64,000 nucleotides of DNA, from positions 1-64,000 of the forward strand of contig CAJXQJ010000007.1 of NCBI GenBank assembly GCA_913058245.1. Direction: 5' to 3'. This document shows, one piece after another, positions 63,904 to 64,000 of the stretch; within the stretch, counting starts at the first letter, position 1; every line of letters begins with the position of its first letter. Both the position numbers and the translations under genes were made by a program. Under the pieces are notes generated by a model. The model had not been told where the DNA came from and searched no databases. It saw only the letters and a program-made list of their open reading frames with translations. Source of the stretch: an uncultured Colwellia sp. Its GTDB lineage: Bacteria > Pseudomonadota > Gammaproteobacteria > Enterobacterales > Alteromonadaceae.

Positions 63904-64000
63904 TTAATCGTTAAAGCGCGTTGTTAAGGTATTGTCACCTAAACTTGCTAATATACGTTGAAAGCTTGCTAGTCGTTCTGGAAATATCTGACCAGCGTCC
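63904..64000 (-). CDS. rsgA: C-terminal end of ribosome-small-subunit GTPase RsgA (partial)
   Basis: The minus-strand frame runs from the window edge to TAA (63904-63906) and reads GQIFPERLASFQRILASL before a short polar tail. This fits the last helix of RsgA (pattern G-x-I-x3-R-x5-RIL), and rsgA precedes psd in many gammaproteobacteria. The rest of the gene lies beyond the window. The call rests on about 30 residues and on synteny. Confidence 0.7.
   Translation of the reverse strand, partial: DAGQIFPERLASFQRILASLGDNTLTTRFND

Overview
The window looks like chromosome from a marine gammaproteobacterium of the order Alteromonadales, most likely Colwelliaceae (Colwellia/Thalassotalea-like). This is inferred from the low G+C, the housekeeping gene neighbourhoods (prkB-yhfA, gpmI-envC-yibQ, yibN-grxC-secB-gpsA, cpxA-cpxR with a divergent cpxP-like gene, rsgA-psd) and a complete exosortase A (XrtA)/PEP-CTERM locus. 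I see no insertion sequence, prophage or CRISPR array.

Layout. 1-3000: tail of an unknown gene, prkB, a putative secreted zinc peptidase, yhfA and a tRNA-Arg(CCG). 3248-10703 (+): a two-gene RND efflux pump followed almost without gaps by prsK and prsR, the two-component system of PEP-CTERM loci. 10790-16520 (-): polysaccharide export and length-control genes (export lipoprotein, Wzz-like protein, tyrosine autokinase, outer-membrane protein, ExeA-like ATPase). 16746-31716 (+): a long assembly operon (initiating sugar transferase, glycosyltransferases, acetyltransferase, two deacetylase-like proteins, ATP-grasp enzyme, asparagine-synthase-like enzyme, two GNAT/FemAB-like proteins, flippase). 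31720-36358 (-): polymerase/ligase, membrane acyltransferase, GNAT and a beta-helix protein. 36579-47048 (-): one PEP-CTERM substrate protein, exosortase A, the TPR lipoprotein PrsT, a ThiF/E1-like enzyme, a fused WecB-WecC protein, an exosortase-associated acyltransferase and a patatin. 47151-64000: housekeeping genes (protease, yibQ, envC, gpmI, yibN, grxC, secB, gpsA, trmL, fieF, lysophospholipase-like gene, cpxA/cpxR/cpxP-like, blaR1/blaI-like pair, glycerophosphodiesterase, psd and the end of rsgA).

How it fits together. The 3.2-47 kb region appears to make, modify, export and regulate an extracellular polysaccharide, and to process a PEP-CTERM protein at the envelope. The fused WecB-WecC enzyme would supply UDP-ManNAc and UDP-ManNAcA. 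PrsK-PrsR is a sigma-54-type system, and the only PEP-CTERM gene here has a well-spaced -24/-12 promoter with a perfect 15-bp dyad about 90 bp upstream, which I read as the local target of PrsR. The most unusual parts are the wecB-wecC fusion, an asparagine-synthase-like protein without its glutaminase cysteine next to an ATP-grasp enzyme, an orphan E1-like enzyme beside PrsT, and an RND pump apparently co-transcribed with prsK-prsR.
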